This document shows, in pieces, positions 48,091-58,208 of a DNA stretch of 64,000 bases. The notes under the pieces are model-generated. The model was not told the origin of the DNA. It worked only from the letters and a program-made list of their open reading frames with translations, and searched no databases. Position numbers and translations under genes: made by a program. Source of the DNA: Emiliania huxleyi CCMP1516 (taxonomy: Eukaryota; Haptophyta; Isochrysidales; Noelaerhabdaceae). Position 1 is the first letter of the stretch, and the number at the start of each line of letters is the position of its first letter. The DNA is taken from NCBI RefSeq assembly GCF_000372725.1, contig NW_005198244.1, positions 1,243,841 through 1,307,840 of the forward strand, given 5' to 3'.

Positions 48091-49074
48091 TCAGCGCCAC
48101 AACCACTCTGGTGGCGCCGGCGGCGAAGGTGGCGGATGGCAGGAGCGGAGGAGACCAAGACAAGGAATTTTGTCCTCAACCCCGTGGACCGAGTCCCGCA
48201 GGTCGACGTGTAGGGTTTGCGCTGTCCCACGGACCGCGGGCGCGATCCGGCTCAGCCGCTCGTTGACCATCGGCACGACTCCACGAAAGGTTGCCTCCTT
48301 GCCCTCGTAGCGTGTGTCCTGTGCTCCCTCCAGCGTGAGGCCGACCAGCCCGGAATCCATCACCGCGCCAGGGCCGTAGCACATTATTGAGGCGAAGGGA
48401 AGCGCATTCGGCACTGGCACTGCAAGCTCGCCCAAGCCCTCGCCGATCACCTGTGTGTCTGCCACCGTGAAATTGCCCGCGCAGGAAGACACGTGCCAGT
48501 CGTCGAAAGCGAGAAAGGCCAAGGTGAGCTTCATCTCCCCTTTCACGGTGGAGCGTGCCTTGCCAGCGCTTGCGCCAAACCCCAACAAGCCGCGCGAATC
48601 GTACGCCATATCGACCGTGACGCGAATGCCGTGCACGTGGACCTTGACGACGTTGGGGAGCGCCCTTGGCAGCATCGGAGCGAAGTCTCTCACCGTTCTG
48701 CAATCTATAAAGCTAACGTCATCTATTTTGATGTCTCTGATCTGGAGATCCGTGATGTCGGTTTCCACCACTCCGACTCTCATGACTGCATCGAACGGGA
48801 CCTTCGCGAGACGTGGTTTCTTTGGGATGTCGTCGACGACATCGTGGACCATGAGGTTCAGCGGCTTCTCCAGCCAACCGTACATGGGATGACACGCCAT
48901 CCTCACGCTGCGATCGGTTCGCTCGTCTGCGTAAATCTCTGACGTGTCCCAATACATCTCGCTTGCCCTCTCGCCGACGCTGGCTCGCCCGACAAGCAGG
49001 AGAGCCGCGAACAGGAGGAGGGCAAGTTGGGGCGTCCAGGAGCGCTTCGTACGCGCAGAGGCTGGCGTGTCCAT
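48091..49074 (-). CDS. Secreted or membrane-anchored protein, possibly TULIP/BPI-like
   Basis: A single-exon frame of 327 residues from ATG 49074. An N-terminal hydrophobic segment (WTPQLALLLFAALLLVGRAS) is a signal peptide or anchor. The body alternates polar and hydrophobic residues in long strands (VKVHVHGIRVTVDMAYDSRG, KGEMKLTLAFLAFDDWHVSS) and ends in an amphipathic helix plus a Pro-rich tail. Paired cysteines (FIDCRTV, SSCAGNF, IMCYGPG) suggest disulfides. The pattern recalls lipid-binding BPI/LBP/SMP (TULIP) domains, but I cannot confirm that. Role unknown. The absence of introns is unusual for this window. Confidence 0.6.
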   Translation of the reverse strand: MDTPASARTKRSWTPQLALLLFAALLLVGRASVGERASEMYWDTSEIYADERTDRSVRMACHPMYGWLEKPLNLMVHDVVDDIPKKPRLAKVPFDAVMRVGVVETDITDLQIRDIKIDDVSFIDCRTVRDFAPMLPRALPNVVKVHVHGIRVTVDMAYDSRGLLGFGASAGKARSTVKGEMKLTLAFLAFDDWHVSSCAGNFTVADTQVIGEGLGELAVPVPNALPFASIMCYGPGAVMDSGLVGLTLEGAQDTRYEGKEATFRGVVPMVNERLSRIAPAVRGTAQTLHVDLRDSVHGVEDKIPCLGLLRSCHPPPSPPAPPEWLWR

Positions 49075-49181
49075 GGCCAGGACGCGAGCTCTAGCAGGGC
49101 CGAGCAGGCGAGCAGGACTTTGGACTGAGAGAGCCTGATCCTTGCAGGCGGGACATGCAGAGGAAGGAAAGTGTGAACGCT

Positions 49182-49232
49182 CCCCGGCCCTGGATGTGCG
49201 GTTACTGACTGCACTCCAAGTGCTCCAAGTAC
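49182..49232 (-). repeat. 50-bp dispersed repeat, second copy
   Basis: Reverse complement of 42476-42526 with about two mismatches. Confidence 0.75.
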
Positions 49233-49454
49233 GTCTTGGGCCGTGGTACCCGGGTACCGGGTAGTGTTTTTGTGTGAACAGGTTGGAGCAGCAGCTCCTG
49301 AGCACGGCGCCGCAGGCGCCTGTTGATAGGTCCAGGTGATAGCCCTGGCTGGATAGGCAATGCATACGCCTAGTTGGGCCTCAGATCGCCCGACCGCGTC
49401 CCGGTGCTCTGTGTGTGGTCGGATTTGTGACGCCGCCGCACCGCGCCGCGGCCG

Positions 49455-49650
49455 GGGGCCCGCCGGAGGACGAGGATGGCCGTGACGCGTGTCGGACCGG
49501 GACGAGCTCTGGGAGGTTTAGTGTCAGTGTATATATTGTAGAGACCAACCATGTGCACAAGATCTCTCAGTCTAGCCAAGCCTGGGAAGGCGATGCCGGG
49601 GCCGTACAGGAGCTTGATGATGTTTCGCTGGCGTGCGTCCCGGAGCGGTG
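49455..49650. repeat. Dispersed repeat, inverted partner of 55785-55970
   Basis: GGACGAGGATGGCCGTG..GGACCGGGACGAGCTCTGGG..TCAGTGTATATATTGTAGAG..GCCGGGGCCGTACAGGAGCT matches the reverse complement of about 55785-55970. In antisense both read IIKLLYGPGIA then LYNIYTDT or LYNILTDT, then PPRARPGP, so the repeat may derive from a coding sequence. Confidence 0.7.
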
Positions 49651-49673
49651 CCGGACTTTTTACTTCAAACAAA

Positions 49674-49713
49674 GACAGTCGCACGCGCCGCGCGCGCGGC
49701 GCGTGCGACTGTC
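49674..49713. repeat. 40-bp perfect palindrome
   Basis: GACAGTCGCACGCGCCGCG, then CG, then the exact reverse complement of the first 19 bases. It would form a very stable cruciform or RNA hairpin. Confidence 0.9.
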
Positions 49714-50253
49714 AGGAGCGGATCCGTCAGTTAGTTGTGTTCACGCCGGGATCGTCATCTGACTAACCTGGGCAGACTTTCGGCTTGGACCTGGCGAGGT
49801 ACTTCCAGCCTGCTGTGGGAACAGCTGACGCAGTCTCGCCGAGGCTCGCCCCAGCATATCGGGTTGACTCGGCCAGAAAAAAAAACCCGCGAGGCGTGGG
49901 AGCCAGGAGGCTTGGACAGTGACGGTGAATCTTCTTTTGTACACCGCTAGGATTGAGAGCAGCCTCGCTCTCAATCCTAGAAGTCGAAGGATTGTGAGCA
50001 GCACTAGCACCACCACCACCACCAGCAACAGAGACAGGCAGTGCAGGCGCAGAGGCGCTCGCAGAGCGGCGCTCAGCGCCGCGCACGCCACGCTGCGGAC
50101 CGTCGGACGAGCGCACCGTACGTCGGCGGCGAGCCGCGTCGCCAGCCGTCTCGCGAGAGAGCGGCGCCGCCGCGTGCGCGCAGCAGCCGCCGCGGCAGAG
50201 GCGAGCCGCGGCGACGTCCGCACTAACGGATAACGGCCATTGGCGGTTAGAGC

Positions 50254-50289
<36 letters not shown>

Positions 50290-50383
50290 CCTCGCTACCC
50301 AACGCGGCCACAAAGGATATCCACCTCGAGAACCTCGAGAACCTCGCTTGCCTTGTTGATCACGTTGGTCAACCATCACGCGA

Positions 50384-50808
50384 GTGGTCACGCCCGACTC
50401 CCAGCTGATCACCGCCGTGCTCCGTGGCGACGCCGCGCAAGCTGAGGCGTGCCTCCACAGTGGTGCCAACCCGAGGCGACCGCGGGAGGACGGGCTCGAC
50501 GCGCTGTCTCTCGCTGTGTCACACGGCCGGCGCGGCGTGCTTGGCGTTCTGCTGCGCCACGACGCGGCCCTCCTCACCGCATGTGACGGCGCCGGCCGCA
50601 CGCTCGTCCACCTCGCCGTCGCCGCGCGCGATGCGACCACGCTCAAGTACCTGCTTGGCCGATGGGGATTGGATGAGCAGGTGTGTGCGGTGGACACAGT
50701 CGGCAATTCGCCTCTGCACCTTTGCCGCGGCCCACGCGAGGTGTGGCTGCTGCTGCTGCACGGCTCTGCAGCAGAGCCTCTCCTCGAGGTGCTGCTGCTG
50801 CTGCTGCT

Positions 50809-50865
<57 letters not shown>

Positions 50866-51013
50866 CTCGCTCTCGCTCTCGCTCTCGCTCTCGCTCTCGC
50901 TCTCGCGCTCTCGCGCGCTCTCTCTCTCTCTCGCTCTCTCGCTCTCGCTCTCGCTCTCGCTCTCGCTCTCGCTCTCGCTCTCTCGCTCTCGCTCTCTCGC
51001 TCTCGCTCTCTCG

Positions 51014-51076
<63 letters not shown>

Positions 51077-52941
51077 CCTCTCTCCCTCTCTCCCTCTCTC
51101 TCTCCCTGCGGCACTGCGACCCGCCGCCCTCGCGCACCACCTGCTCCTCTCACACGCCGCACTCTACTCGCAGGCGCAAAATCTCTCCGGCGAGACGCCC
51201 GCTGACTGTGCCGCCCGGGCGAGCGGCGGCAAGGTGTCCGAAGCGAGGCGCGCTCTTCTCGAGCTGGCAGCGGTCGGGGCGTCGGGCCCCGCCTCGGAGC
51301 AGGACACGCAGCTCTTTGCCTTTCTGCGCCGGTCGCACCTGCGGCGGCAGCCGGGCGGCGGCGGCGGGGAGGCGCTGCGCTGCTGGTGTGCGAGGGCTCG
51401 CCCTGCGGACCTGCTGCTCGCGTGCAGCGTCTGGCCGCTGGCTGGCGTCGCGTGCGCAGTACCCCTCCGCTTTGCCGCCGCAGCCGCGTGCGCCGCCGCC
51501 GCGTGGGGACTCTACTCCCGCTGCCGGCGGCCTCGCCCCTCCCTCCGCGAGGAGGGAAGGAGGGCGGCGCTAGGGGAGAAACGAGGCAAGGCGGGCGTGC
51601 GCGCGGCCCTTGGCCTGTTCGTCGTCATCTGCGGCGTGTGCGCGGCGGACAGCGCAGTGCTGGGCGTGCTGATGCGACGGCTGCCCGCTTGCGCCGCCTG
51701 CTGGACATGCTCGGTCGTGGCGATGCTGTCTCTGTACGCTCGCGTCGCGCTGTCTGGGCCGGGCATCGTGGCTTCGCGTGACGTGGACGCGGCGGACACG
51801 GCGACCCCAGCTAGCCCTTCAGTCTCTCTCACACACTCAGCAGCAGCCAACTCCTGGCTGACGGCGCGGGTCTCTCTCTTCAGGCGCGAGCCTACTGGTC
51901 CGCCCTCGAGTCGTGCGACCTGCAGCAGGCCGCGGAAGCCTTCTGCCTGCGCTCCGAGGCGCGCCGCCCTCCGCGGTCCCGTTTCAGCCCGATGAGCGGT
52001 GCGCCGCTCGCCCCTCCCCGCCGCCCTCCTCCCGCCACCGCCCGCTCTCTGCTGCTGAGCGAGTCTGCTGAGGGAGGAGGCGCTGCCACACTGGCCAGGC
52101 GCGCTCGTCGCGTGCATGGACCACGACTGCCTCTGGTTCGCGCGCTGCATCGGCGAGGCCAACCACCGCTCCTTCGTCGCCTTCCTGCTCTGTGCCGAGG
52201 CGGTCCTCTGCCTGCCTCTCGCCGGGCTGATCGACACGCTGCCGACGCTCGGCGCGCAGACTCCTAGACACGCCACACAGCGGACGCCCAGTCCCATCCC
52301 ACGGCGCGAGGAGATTTCTCAGCACGCGACGAGACACGCCGGGCCGCACCTCGCACGCGCTCCTCCGACGCAGGGCCACCACACACACGCCTAGGCGCCG
52401 ACCTTGTCCGGCACTGGCCGAGTGCCTTGCCGCCCCTCGGCGAGGGCGGCGCGGTCGCCCTCGTCCGCCTCGCGGTCCTCTTCGCGACAGTCAAGCTGAT
52501 CCTCGTCGTGTGGGTGTGGCGCTGCCCCGCGGCGGCCCGAGAGAGCGGCGCCGGGACATGCCCACGCCACGCCCCGCAGGTGACGGTGCTGCTACGAGAC
52601 CAGCTGCGCGGCATCTGGCGCGCGGATGTCGATCGATAGTACACCCCAGACGCCCCCTTCCCAGTCCTAGCTCCCTCACCGCCCTGCACAGGCACAATGT
52701 CACTACCGTCGAGGCCATCGATTGGCTCCGGAGGTCGGACGTGCCGCGGCCGACGCCGGCGCGAGGGCCGTCGGCGGAGTGGTCCGAGTTCGCGCCGCAC
52801 GACGCCGGATCGCTGAGAAACGTGGTCGCCTTCCTCAGGGGGCGCCGCTCGATAGAGGCGCGGCGGCGGAGGCCGTCACAGCACGTGGCGCAGGCGGTCG
52901 GGATGCGTACCAACGGGATTGCGACCTCTACAGCGGTGTGA
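50384..52941 (+). CDS. Ankyrin-DHHC protein S-acyltransferase-like (Akr1/ZDHHC17 type), divergent
   Basis: Exons: 50384 or earlier to 50788, 51174 to about 51790, 51884-51998, 52099-52251, 52395-52507, 52580-52617 and 52692-52941; roughly 560 residues. Exon 1 gives ankyrin repeats (VTPDSQLITAVLRGDAAQAE, ALSLAVSHGRRGVLGVLLRH). Two hydrophobic segments follow (about 51410-51510 and 51600-51660), then the cysteine-rich core with MDHDCLWFARCIGEANHRSF, then two more hydrophobic segments. This matches the ankyrin-4TM-DHHC architecture of Golgi palmitoyltransferases. The catalytic tetrapeptide is DHDC instead of DHHC, and most upstream zinc-binding Cys/His are replaced (RSRFSPMSG where RSKHCxxC is usual), so activity is doubtful or altered. 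The intron at 50789-51173 holds CTG and CT microsatellites. GC donors are used at 52252 and 52618. The start is unresolved. Confidence 0.7.
50810..51105 (+). repeat. (CT)n/(CTCTCG)n microsatellite in an intron of the DHHC-like gene
   Basis: After (CTG)n, about 290 bp of CT with TCGCTC interruptions, between the GT donor at 50789 and the acceptor at 51173. The Leu/Ser or Arg/Glu frames across it are artefacts. Confidence 0.95.
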
Positions 52942-53407
52942 TTTGCGCGATTTCTTTTTGTCTGTTGTTAGTGCCAGTTACGAATTACTCTCTCGTGAGA
53001 CATGTGAGGCTGTGAAAGCACGCCCACTTGCCCCCGAAGGCAAGGGCGTCTGATTCACAAGAGATAGTCTACTAACAAGTGCCCGGGGGGTGTGCGCGCG
53101 CTCCAGTGGCCCGCGAGCCGCGTCGGCCCAGTGAGAATTGTGGCAGGGTTAGTAAAAGAAATAAATAAGCGACAAGCCAAGGGAGGGATGGGAGGACGGT
53201 GTTAGTGTGCCGAGAGCCTCGAGAACATCAAATTCTTTTTGAGGTTGCACGCATAATTCTTTTTGCCGCCATCTGCCCCGGAGTCCGATTCTGCAGAGTC
53301 GCTAAGGCGCCTCCCGTTTTTGCCGCAATCTCGCGGGACTTGTGTCGTACGAGCACGGCGACGAGGGCTCTCGTCCGCGGCTGCAGCGCTTTGGCCGCCG
53401 CGTCCCC
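52942..53407. other. Intergenic, nothing identified
   Basis: Short A/T-richer stretch (52945-53000, 53145-53180), otherwise unremarkable. It probably contains the promoter of the next gene. Confidence 0.4.
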
Positions 53408-54854
53408 ATGGATCGCGATGCGCTCCGCCGGCAAGCTCAGACCAGCGCCAGAGCCAGCCTGGAGCTGCTAGCCAGTACGTTCGCTGGCGATGCTGCAGCG
53501 CAGGATCGCATCAGACGGATGCTGGAAGAAATCGATCATTTGGACCAAAAGCCTGTGGTTGCTGCGCCCGAGTCTGCTCGCGGCTGCGGCGGCAGTGGCT
53601 CCGAAGTGCTTGTTTCTGCCGGCGGCAGTAGCTCCAACGCTCTCGAGTCTGGCGGAAGCTCTGAAAAGATGTTGGCGCTCGACGCGCAAGGTGCGAGTGG
53701 GCACCCTGCTCGCCTGGATGAGCCCGAGCCTGTCGGCACTTTGGCTGCGTCCGAGGCGTCTTCATCTTCATCGACCCTCTCCGCCGAGAGGGCATCTGGC
53801 AGCAGCGCTCCGGATGCCAAGCGGCAGCGCCGTGAGTCGGCTGCCGCCCTGCCCACGAGCCTCGACCAGTTCCCGCCGCACGGGTGCGAGGTGCTCATAG
53901 CGCGGCGCGATGGCGAGCCCATCTACTGCGCCGTCGTCGGCCACACACCGGCCGGCTGCCTTCTTGTGGATGTGCCTGGAGAGGCGGGCCCTGTCGAGAG
54001 GTCGGTTCATGGTCTTCGCACCGGGCTGGGCGCGGAGATGCGACCGCTGGTGCGCGCCAAGCCCGAGCAGTGGCTGCAGCCGCGCACTGAGGACCTGTGG
54101 CTTTGCAGTGTGGCTTTTCGAGGTGACTCGCCGAGAGCTTTAACATGGTGTGAGTGTGTTCCGACATTTCCAGCCGACAGCGGGTCACCCTGACCTCAGC
54201 CAGAGCCAGCCGAGGAGCAGCTGGAGGCTAGCGCGCTGCGCCGCTCCGAGGGCTGCACCCGCGAGCAGCTCAACGCGCACCTGCTGAGCCTGCCGGGCCT
54301 CTTTGCCTGCTTCGGCGTGCCCGTCGTCTCTGCGAAGGGCGGCGCTGTCTCGCAGCTCACCTTCAACATCGAGCAGTGGAACGACCTGCCGCAAAGCGAG
54401 AGCGTGCTCTTCGAGTGGTGGTGAGGGCGAACGGGCTGCCGGGCCGAGTAGTGGCTGCTACGACCCTCACCTCCGCGTCGACCGCTTTTAGGCTGGGCGA
54501 CGGTACGAATCGACTCAAAGCCGCGAGCCTCATCAACCCGCAGGAGAAAGAGCAGCCAGCCGGCGGGCTGCCCCTCTTCTTCGCAACCAAGCGGAAGAAG
54601 GGAGGGGCGCTCTGCGCCTATGGAGGGCACTTCACCACCGGCAGCTTCGAGCTCTCGCGGACGCGCAGCGGCTACGCTTCAAGGAGCGGGACCGACAGGT
54701 GAGCGCGCGACCGCGAAGAGGACCCACGTCGAACTCTATCCCCCGTGCACCTTGCTTGTGCGGCACCGTGTAGGCGCGTATCGAGCTCATCTTCCATCAC
54801 TTCAACGAGGAGCTCGCCCAGGCCGTGAACAGGATACCAGCGGAGCCATCGTGA
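53408..54854 (+). CDS. Unrecognised protein with a conserved-looking C-terminal domain
   Basis: Exons: 53408-54122, 54204-54420, 54492-54698 and 54774-54854. Residues about 1-60 are helical (MDRDALRRQAQTSARASLEL), then a Ser-rich disordered linker, then a small beta-rich region (CEVLIARRDGEPIYCAVVGH, then TPAGCLLVDVPGEAGPVERS) that could be Tudor/BAH-like. The C-terminal domain includes LNAHLLSLPGLFACFGVPVV, SVLFEWWLGDGTNRLKAASL, GGLPLFFATKRKKGGALCAY and GGHFTTGSFEL. Joins 1-2 and 2-3 fit in phase. At the end, the frame of exon 3 and the protein-like frame of exon 4 (RIELIFHHFNEELAQAVNRI) disagree by two bases near 54655-54665, so there is a frame change or an alternative end. I do not know the family; a nuclear role is a guess. 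Confidence 0.5.
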
Positions 54855-57800
54855 GGCGCACGCGCGCGCTTGCCGCAGCCCGAGTCGGCAGCCAGGCCGA
54901 TGACGACCGGGTTGGAGGCGTCCATCGAGACGGCGGAGCGGGACGGCGCCACGCGGGGGGCGGCCGCGAGGCCCGGGGCCCACGACGACGCGGTGATCTG
55001 GGTGAAGGCGAGCATGGCAAAAGGCCGAGGCGAATCGGTCAGCGAGCAGACGAGAGGATCTCGCTGAGGTTCGGCCAGAATCTCAAGCGAAGAATTAAAG
55101 AAACCGGTGCGCACTGTGCATGAGTCATTGTCCCCATGAGGCCGCGATGAGACGGATGATCACGGGAGCAGAGAGAGACCAAATCGTCCAGAGAGTTGCC
55201 ACGACCGTTGTTTTGTTCAGTTTGTAACGTCTCCCCCTTCGGGGGCGTGACACCCACACACCATGTCCACGCCAGACTTAGAGGCCGCGCCATCCGCTGA
55301 CCCGCGCCGGGGGGAGTACGCACGCCTGCTCAAGGGGAGCGGCAGCGGGTGGAGCTGGAGGGGGTGGCGCCCAGGCGCCAGGGTGCTGTGCTGCTGTCGG
55401 AGTACGGAGAGGGGAGCTCCTCCGTCGCGCTGCCGGCGACCGACCGACCGACGCCCCGCCCGCCTACGGCCTCGCCGAGTTCCTGCATCCTGGCCAGCAA
55501 GGGCTCGGGCGTCTCGGCGCCCGCAGTAGTCTCACGCAAGTCTCACGGCCCCGGTGGTACGGCTTCAGGGTAGGCTCCGCCCCACTGTGATTGGAACTGA
55601 GCGACGGCAGGACCCTTTGAAATCATGAATGGCGGCGTCCGGTGAGGCCCCCACGGCCGGGGGTGGTAAGTGGGTGATAGGAGGGCCATAAACGACCATC
55701 ACACCGGCCATAGGACCCCTCCCCTCCCCCAAACACAGTCCAAACCGGCCCCGGCGGCCGGCGGGACGCACGCCGGCGCAGCATCATCAAGCTGCTGTAC
55801 GGCCCCGGCATCGCCTCCCCTGGCTTAGCTCTCAGTCAAGATATTGTGCACATGGGTAGTCTCTACAATATACTCACTGACACTGAACCTCCCAGAGCTC
55901 GTCCCGGTCCGCCACGGCCATCCTCGTCCTCCGCGGCGCCGGCTCCGGCCCCTCCGCCGCACTGTGATGAGCGTCGGCAGGACCCTTTGAAATCATATAT
56001 GGCGGCGTCTGGAGAGGCCCCCACGGCCGGGGGCGGTAAGTGGGTGATAGGAGGGTGATAAACGACCATCACACCGGCCACCGGACCCCTCCACCCCCCC
56101 AAACACAGTCCAAACCAGCCCCGGCGGCCGCCGCGTGCAGGAGGCCGCCGGGGCGCACCAAACGGCCCTTCACGGCCGCCATACGGGCCACCACGGCCCG
56201 TCCCGGTGGCACGGGTGCCGCCGCGCACCCGCCCGACGCCCCCGGCCCGCCAGCTCCCGCTCTGGGGGGCTTCACCTCCGCCAGCGGGCCGAGCGCGCCG
56301 CCTTCTCGCCGCGCTGCGGCCGCACGCCCGAGAAGTGGCCGAAGGGCGACCTACGCGGCACTAAAATCACGACTAGAAGCGCCGCCCGCCAGCAGGCAGC
56401 TTGCCCGCCGCGCGCCGCGCGCCGCCGCAGCCCCCAGCCGGCGCTGGAAGGGCTATGCCGGCCGGTAGCCGCCGTCGCGCCGCCCGGCGGCCGCGTGGGC
56501 CGCAGCGGTTGGGGAGGCGGCGCCAGGACGCCCCGAGCGGAGCTATGAAGAGCCTGGGGCGCGGGGTGGGGGGCCGGGAGGGCGACGTGGGCGATGGTGG
56601 TGGCGTGGGTGCGCGGGGCCGGCGTGTGGGGGCGCGGGGAGGTCGGTGGTGGTGTGTGGTAGTTGGGGCTAGAACGGAGGAGGCCGGCCGGGATGGTGGG
56701 AGGGAGGGGGGGTGACGGTGTCGGAGGGGGTGGCGGGGCGGGAGGCGGCGGTAGCGGTGGCGGCGGCGGCGGCGACGGCGGCGGCGGTGGCGAGGGCCAC
56801 GGAATAGGCGGCAGCCAAGGCGGCACGGGCGGCAGAGGCGGCGAGAAGGGCGGTGGCGACGGCTCGGCGAGGGCGGAGGCCGAGGCGGCGTGGCGGCGCG
56901 TCGGCGGCGGTGAGAGCGGAGGGGAGGACGGTGGGGAGGGCGGTGGCGGTGGCGGCGGCGAGGCCAGTCGCGTGGGCGGCGGCGAGGCAGGTGGCGGGGC
57001 CGGAGGCGGCCCGGAGGGCGGCAGCGGCGGCGCGGCGGCAGCGGCGACGGGCGGGAGGGTGGGCCGGCGGGGGCGTTGGGCGAGGCGGCGGCGCGGGTGG
57101 CAGTGGCCGGGGCGGCGGTGCGGGTGGGCGGGAGGCGGCCGCCGACGGTGGCGGTGGCGGCCGGGCCATCGGCGGCGGGCGGCGCGGCGGGTGGGGCGGC
57201 AGCGGGGCACGAGGAAATGGTGCCGGGGGCAGCGCTGCGGGGAAGGGAGGAAGGGGCGGAGGGAGGGAGGAGGGGGGGGCGGCTCGCCTGCCGCCCTCGA
57301 GCCGCGAGAGAGCCGGTGCCGTGGCCGGCCTGCCGTCAAACGCGACGGGGGGACACCCTCATGCCGCCTCACCGCGAGAAGCGGCGGCCGGCCGCCACCT
57401 CAAAGGAGGCCTCTCGCGCGCAAAATACGTGCGAGGCACCTGCCGAAGGGGTTGGGGTGGTCGGGCGGTCTAGGAGAAGGCGTCTCCGGTGGGTGGGCGC
57501 CGCTCCTACAGCACGCGGGGCGGGGAGGCCGACTGCGGCGGTGATACGGTCGCGCGCGCGGGGCGTGGAGGGCCAGGGAGGTGGGATCCGGGGCGCCGGA
57601 AACTTCCGATTTTTTGCGGCTTTAATTAGCCCGAGGCTGGCCGGAGAGGATTGACCGGTCCGATTTTTGTTTTTCCGCTGCTCCAGCCGGCCAGCCGTGC
57701 CTACGGCGAGAAAAGGAGCGTCCGATCCGGTCCGGCCCCGGCGGCCAGCGGGAACGCCGAGCGCCTCGGACGCCAAGCGGAAACGGCGTTCGGAGGCGGG

Positions 57801-58208
57801 GCGCGGTGGCGATCGCCGGTCGGCGCCTGCGCGGCCGGCCGGCCCGGTGGGTTGCCACGGCACATGCGCCGCGCGCCGTCGCCAGGCCCCGCCGCCGCCC
57901 CGCCAGAGCAGCGGCGAGATGGGAGGCGGTCGGCGGGTACCATCGGCTCTTCGAGCGAGCTTTCAGCTCACTTTGACGACGCTAGGAAAATCAATTCGTG
58001 GAATCCAGTTCGAGATGCAGTGAGGCGGAGCCTACCCTGTTTAGCCTTTACTCTCTCCTACACACTCGCTAGTGGCGTGGCGGGCGAGGGCGTGTGGCAA
58101 TCGCGGTGCCCCGGGGTGATTTTTTGCCCGGAGGATCATAGATGCAAGATTGGGGTACGTGCGCGGAATACCCAAGGGCCAAGCAGCGCAAAGGGCAAAG
58201 AGCGCCTC
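54855..58208. other. Gene-free, low-complexity and repeat DNA
   Basis: 54855-55600 has no supported gene. Tandem-like repeats follow (55608-55760 and 55976-56130), then G-rich sequence with GGCGGCGGT-type repeats (56530-57300). Long Gly-rich (+) and Pro-rich (-) frames there reflect composition. 57600-58208 is unremarkable. A Pro-rich secreted protein on the minus strand cannot be excluded, but no signal peptide is seen. Confidence 0.5.
55608..56130 (+). repeat. Two direct copies of a 150-bp repeat around a second repeat
   Basis: GGCAGGACCCTTTGAAATCA..GAGGCCCCCACGGCCGGGGG..GGTAAGTGGGTGATAGGAGG..ACGACCATCACACCGGCCA..CCCCAAACACAGTCCAAACC occurs at 55600-55760 and again at 55976-56130. Between them, about 55785-55970 is the inverted partner of 49455-49650, as if that repeat is nested or the pair flanks it. 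Confidence 0.75.

Larger units (their letters stand above)
49075..50383. other. Intergenic, with repeats and a large palindrome
   Basis: Contains the second copy of the 50-bp repeat (49182-49232), a GGTACCCGGGTACCGGGTA motif (49245-49263), a dispersed repeat (49455-49650), a 40-bp palindrome (49674-49713), a short inverted pair GGATTGAGAGC..CTCTCAATCC (49951-49978), and (CT)n at 50259-50286. The first exon of the downstream DHHC-like gene may lie here, but I cannot place it. Confidence 0.5.

Noticed and set aside
49741-51162. 473-codon minus-strand frame
   Set aside because: It reads through the CT array as Arg-Glu/Ser-Glu repeats and lies antisense to the ankyrin-DHHC gene exons. It is a shadow.
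56272-57544. Pro-rich (-) and Gly-rich (+) frames
   Set aside because: GC-rich low-complexity DNA with GGCGGCGGT repeats keeps several frames open at once. There is no signal peptide, domain or splice evidence.
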